Shown piece by piece: positions 62,708-64,000 of a stretch of DNA of 64,000 nt (position 1 is the first letter of the stretch; each line of letters opens with the position of its first letter). The notes beneath the pieces are model-generated. The model was not told where the DNA came from, searched no databases, and saw only the letters and a program-made list of their open reading frames with translations. Source of the stretch: Barthelona sp. PAP020. Its lineage: Eukaryota > Metamonada: BaSk clade. A program made the translations under genes and the position numbers. The stretch lies in assembly GCA_040182905.1 (NCBI GenBank), contig JARQWU010000019.1, forward strand, positions 20,321 through 84,320, read 5' to 3'.

Positions 62708-63074
62708 CTAGAATTGCAAAAACCATATAGTATAAATAACTTTTTACCCAAACCAATCAGAAAATTTTTTCCAAAAAATTCAAAGAATTTATTACAAATG
62801 AATGAAAACAACAGTTTGATCGCAAAGAGTACAAATAAAAAAGTAACAGAAAAGAGAATCAAAAAAAAAAAGATCGGGTAGAAAGACGAATCATTTTTTT
62901 TGATTTTTTCCTTCTCAGCATGTTTCTGAAAATGTTTGAAAGAAGAAGTTTTTCACCATATTTATTTGATTTTCATGTTGATTAGAAAAATTATGAAGTG
63001 CAGTTCTTTTGTTTATCAATTATTGGAATGATTTTATCACTAACATTGTAAATATTCAATTATTTTCAAAAGAA
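62708..63074. promoter_or_regulatory. Upstream region of the giant gene
   Basis: This 367-bp AT-rich segment holds the giant gene's promoter (minus strand) and possibly the promoter of the plus-strand remnant. A TATA-like stretch (TATAAATA at 62731-62738 as read on plus; TATTTATA on minus) lies about 25-30 bp upstream of ATG 62707. Long A-runs occur at 62859-62871. No gene is visible. Confidence 0.35.
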
Positions 63075-63884
63075 ATGGAGTTTGACCAGTTTTCGAAGAT
63101 GATTGTTAGTGAGGAAATTTCATTTTTAGCAAGCAAAGATTCGTATACATTTGGTCATATTTGTTTCCATATTAGCGAGAAGACGGGAATAGATAGAAAC
63201 TCTTACGATATTCATGAAATTAAGAGTTTAAAGGCAAGGGACTGAAATTGGTGGGGTTTATTGTTACCTAAAGGTCAAGCACAAGTTTAATATGATTTAC
63301 AAACCATAATATGATTTATCTGGTGAACTTTGTATCAATTATTGTTGTGATGCAAAATTTTTGGGAATTGAAAAGGGACATGCTGTTTGCCAACATTCAG
63401 TTATTGTAGAAGGAAATTTGTTGGTTTTGTTGTTGTTTTATCTAAGACCTATGGATGCCAGCAAGTTGAATTTTGAAAGAATATTCTTTTCAATATCAAT
63501 TAAATTGTATTTATTTATTGATAAAGAGTGAGTGAACAAGACTTATTTTTTGTTATTTCAGCTTCCAAGAATTTGATGCAGATTTTTCCTTGAAAGTTTT
63601 CTTTTGAATTTTTTTGTCTTCCTTTTTTATCGATTGCTTCCTTAGCGTTTACATTTCAATAGATCGAACGTGTCTGTAAATGCTGTGGGGAAATATATCC
63701 TTTCCTTTGAATCAGTTGCAGAGAATAACTTTTTAAAGTGAAATTGAACTTCAACCACATTGACAAATATGAATCAAAATTCTATAGCCACAATAAGAAT
63801 GAAGGAGCAAAATTGTATTGTGAAGACCAACAGGATCTTATTGGTTTAACCATTGCTCTTAATGTGGAAGTTCATACTCAATGA
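63075..63884 (+). pseudogene. Decayed or multiply interrupted unknown gene
   Basis: Coding-like segments on the plus strand sit in changing frames. From ATG 63075 a frame reads MEFDQFSKMIVSEEISFLAS to a stop at 63243-63245. Another frame from about 63241 reads TEIGGVYCYLKVKHKFN, meets TAA at 63319 or nearby, then continues through CDAKFLGIEKGHAVCQHSV and RPMDASKLNFERIFFS to a stop near 63529. A GT-AG segment at 63528-63561 (34 nt) could splice that frame to FQEFDADFSLKVFF. A further piece (63735-63884) reads KLNFNHIDKYESKF and LYCEDQQDLIGLTIALNVEV. A 12-bp direct repeat (63288-63299, 63307-63318) 19 bp apart sits at the internal stop. I do not recognise the protein; introns, errors or decay could each explain the breaks. 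Confidence 0.35.
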
Positions 63885-64000
63885 ACGGAATTTATTTCCA
63901 AGCCAAGAAGCACTGTGCGTATGAGTGAATAAGAAAGAATAGTGTTTATTTGGTTAAAGGCTTTCGAGGCCCGATTGATCTGTTGAAAAACTTTAGATTT

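Noticed and set aside
13421-62707. Bacterial contamination or a giant bacterial adhesin
   Set aside because: AT content and style match flanking eukaryotic genes, and the end has a multi-pass bundle with GCC2/GCC3-type cysteines rather than an autotransporter barrel or LPXTG anchor.
14496-62711. Many plus-strand frames of 60-113 codons across the giant gene
   Set aside because: They are antisense shadows of a strongly coding strand, lack family motifs, and are short compared with the 16,428-codon frame.

Overview
The window is nuclear DNA from a very AT-rich, gene-dense, intron-poor single-celled eukaryote. This rests on the gene content: a Rheb/Ras-type GTPase with a CaaX box, a syntaxin-16/Tlg2 N-terminus, a SANT/Myb-like protein, secretory signal peptides and no operon structure. 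TAA, TAG and TGA all end plausible genes, so the code looks standard and a ciliate with reassigned stops is unlikely. A free-living amoeboid or amoeboflagellate protist (heterolobosean- or amoebozoan-like) is my best guess. The sequence alone does not fix the genus. A run of ten Ns at 12023-12032 marks a scaffold join, so sequence on either side may not be contiguous.

Layout. 1-2315: two minus-strand genes, an unknown protein (285-1396, possibly with a 26-nt intron) and a Rheb-like small GTPase (1758-2315). 2380-8869: four plus-strand genes, namely an unknown 875-aa protein, a charged coiled-coil-like protein, a tiny secreted protein that is half polyserine, and a membrane-anchored molybdenum-cofactor-sulfurase-like PLP enzyme. 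9120-10067: a WD40-type gene broken by two frameshifts. 10304-11571: a divergent pair, an ElaA-like GNAT acetyltransferase (minus) and a SANT/Myb-like protein with a lysine-rich tail (plus). 12033-12347: the first 105 codons of a syntaxin-16-like SNARE, cut by the gap. 12348-13420: about 1 kb without a recognisable gene.

13421-62707 (minus) is one uninterrupted open reading frame of 16,428 codons and fills 77% of the window. It begins with a clean signal peptide. It then runs for roughly 15,000 residues as short beta-strand repeats of right-handed parallel beta-helix type, rich in N-glycosylation sequons. Next come a Chlamydia-Pmp-like beta-helix segment, a cysteine-rich GCC2/GCC3 (ephrin-receptor-like) stalk and a bundle of about nine transmembrane helices with a short basic tail. 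It reads as a gigantic cell-surface adhesin or receptor. Within it I see a recurring super-repeat (R-x-G-x-D ... W-x-x-G-G-F), at least two alternating styles of beta-coil, and several non-repeat Cys/Trp/Tyr-rich insertions. This gene is the outstanding feature of the window.

62708-64000: the upstream region of the giant gene, then plus-strand coding fragments in shifting frames that look like a decayed or multiply interrupted gene. Apart from the two divergent pairs with short shared upstream regions, I see no sign that the genes form a functional cluster.
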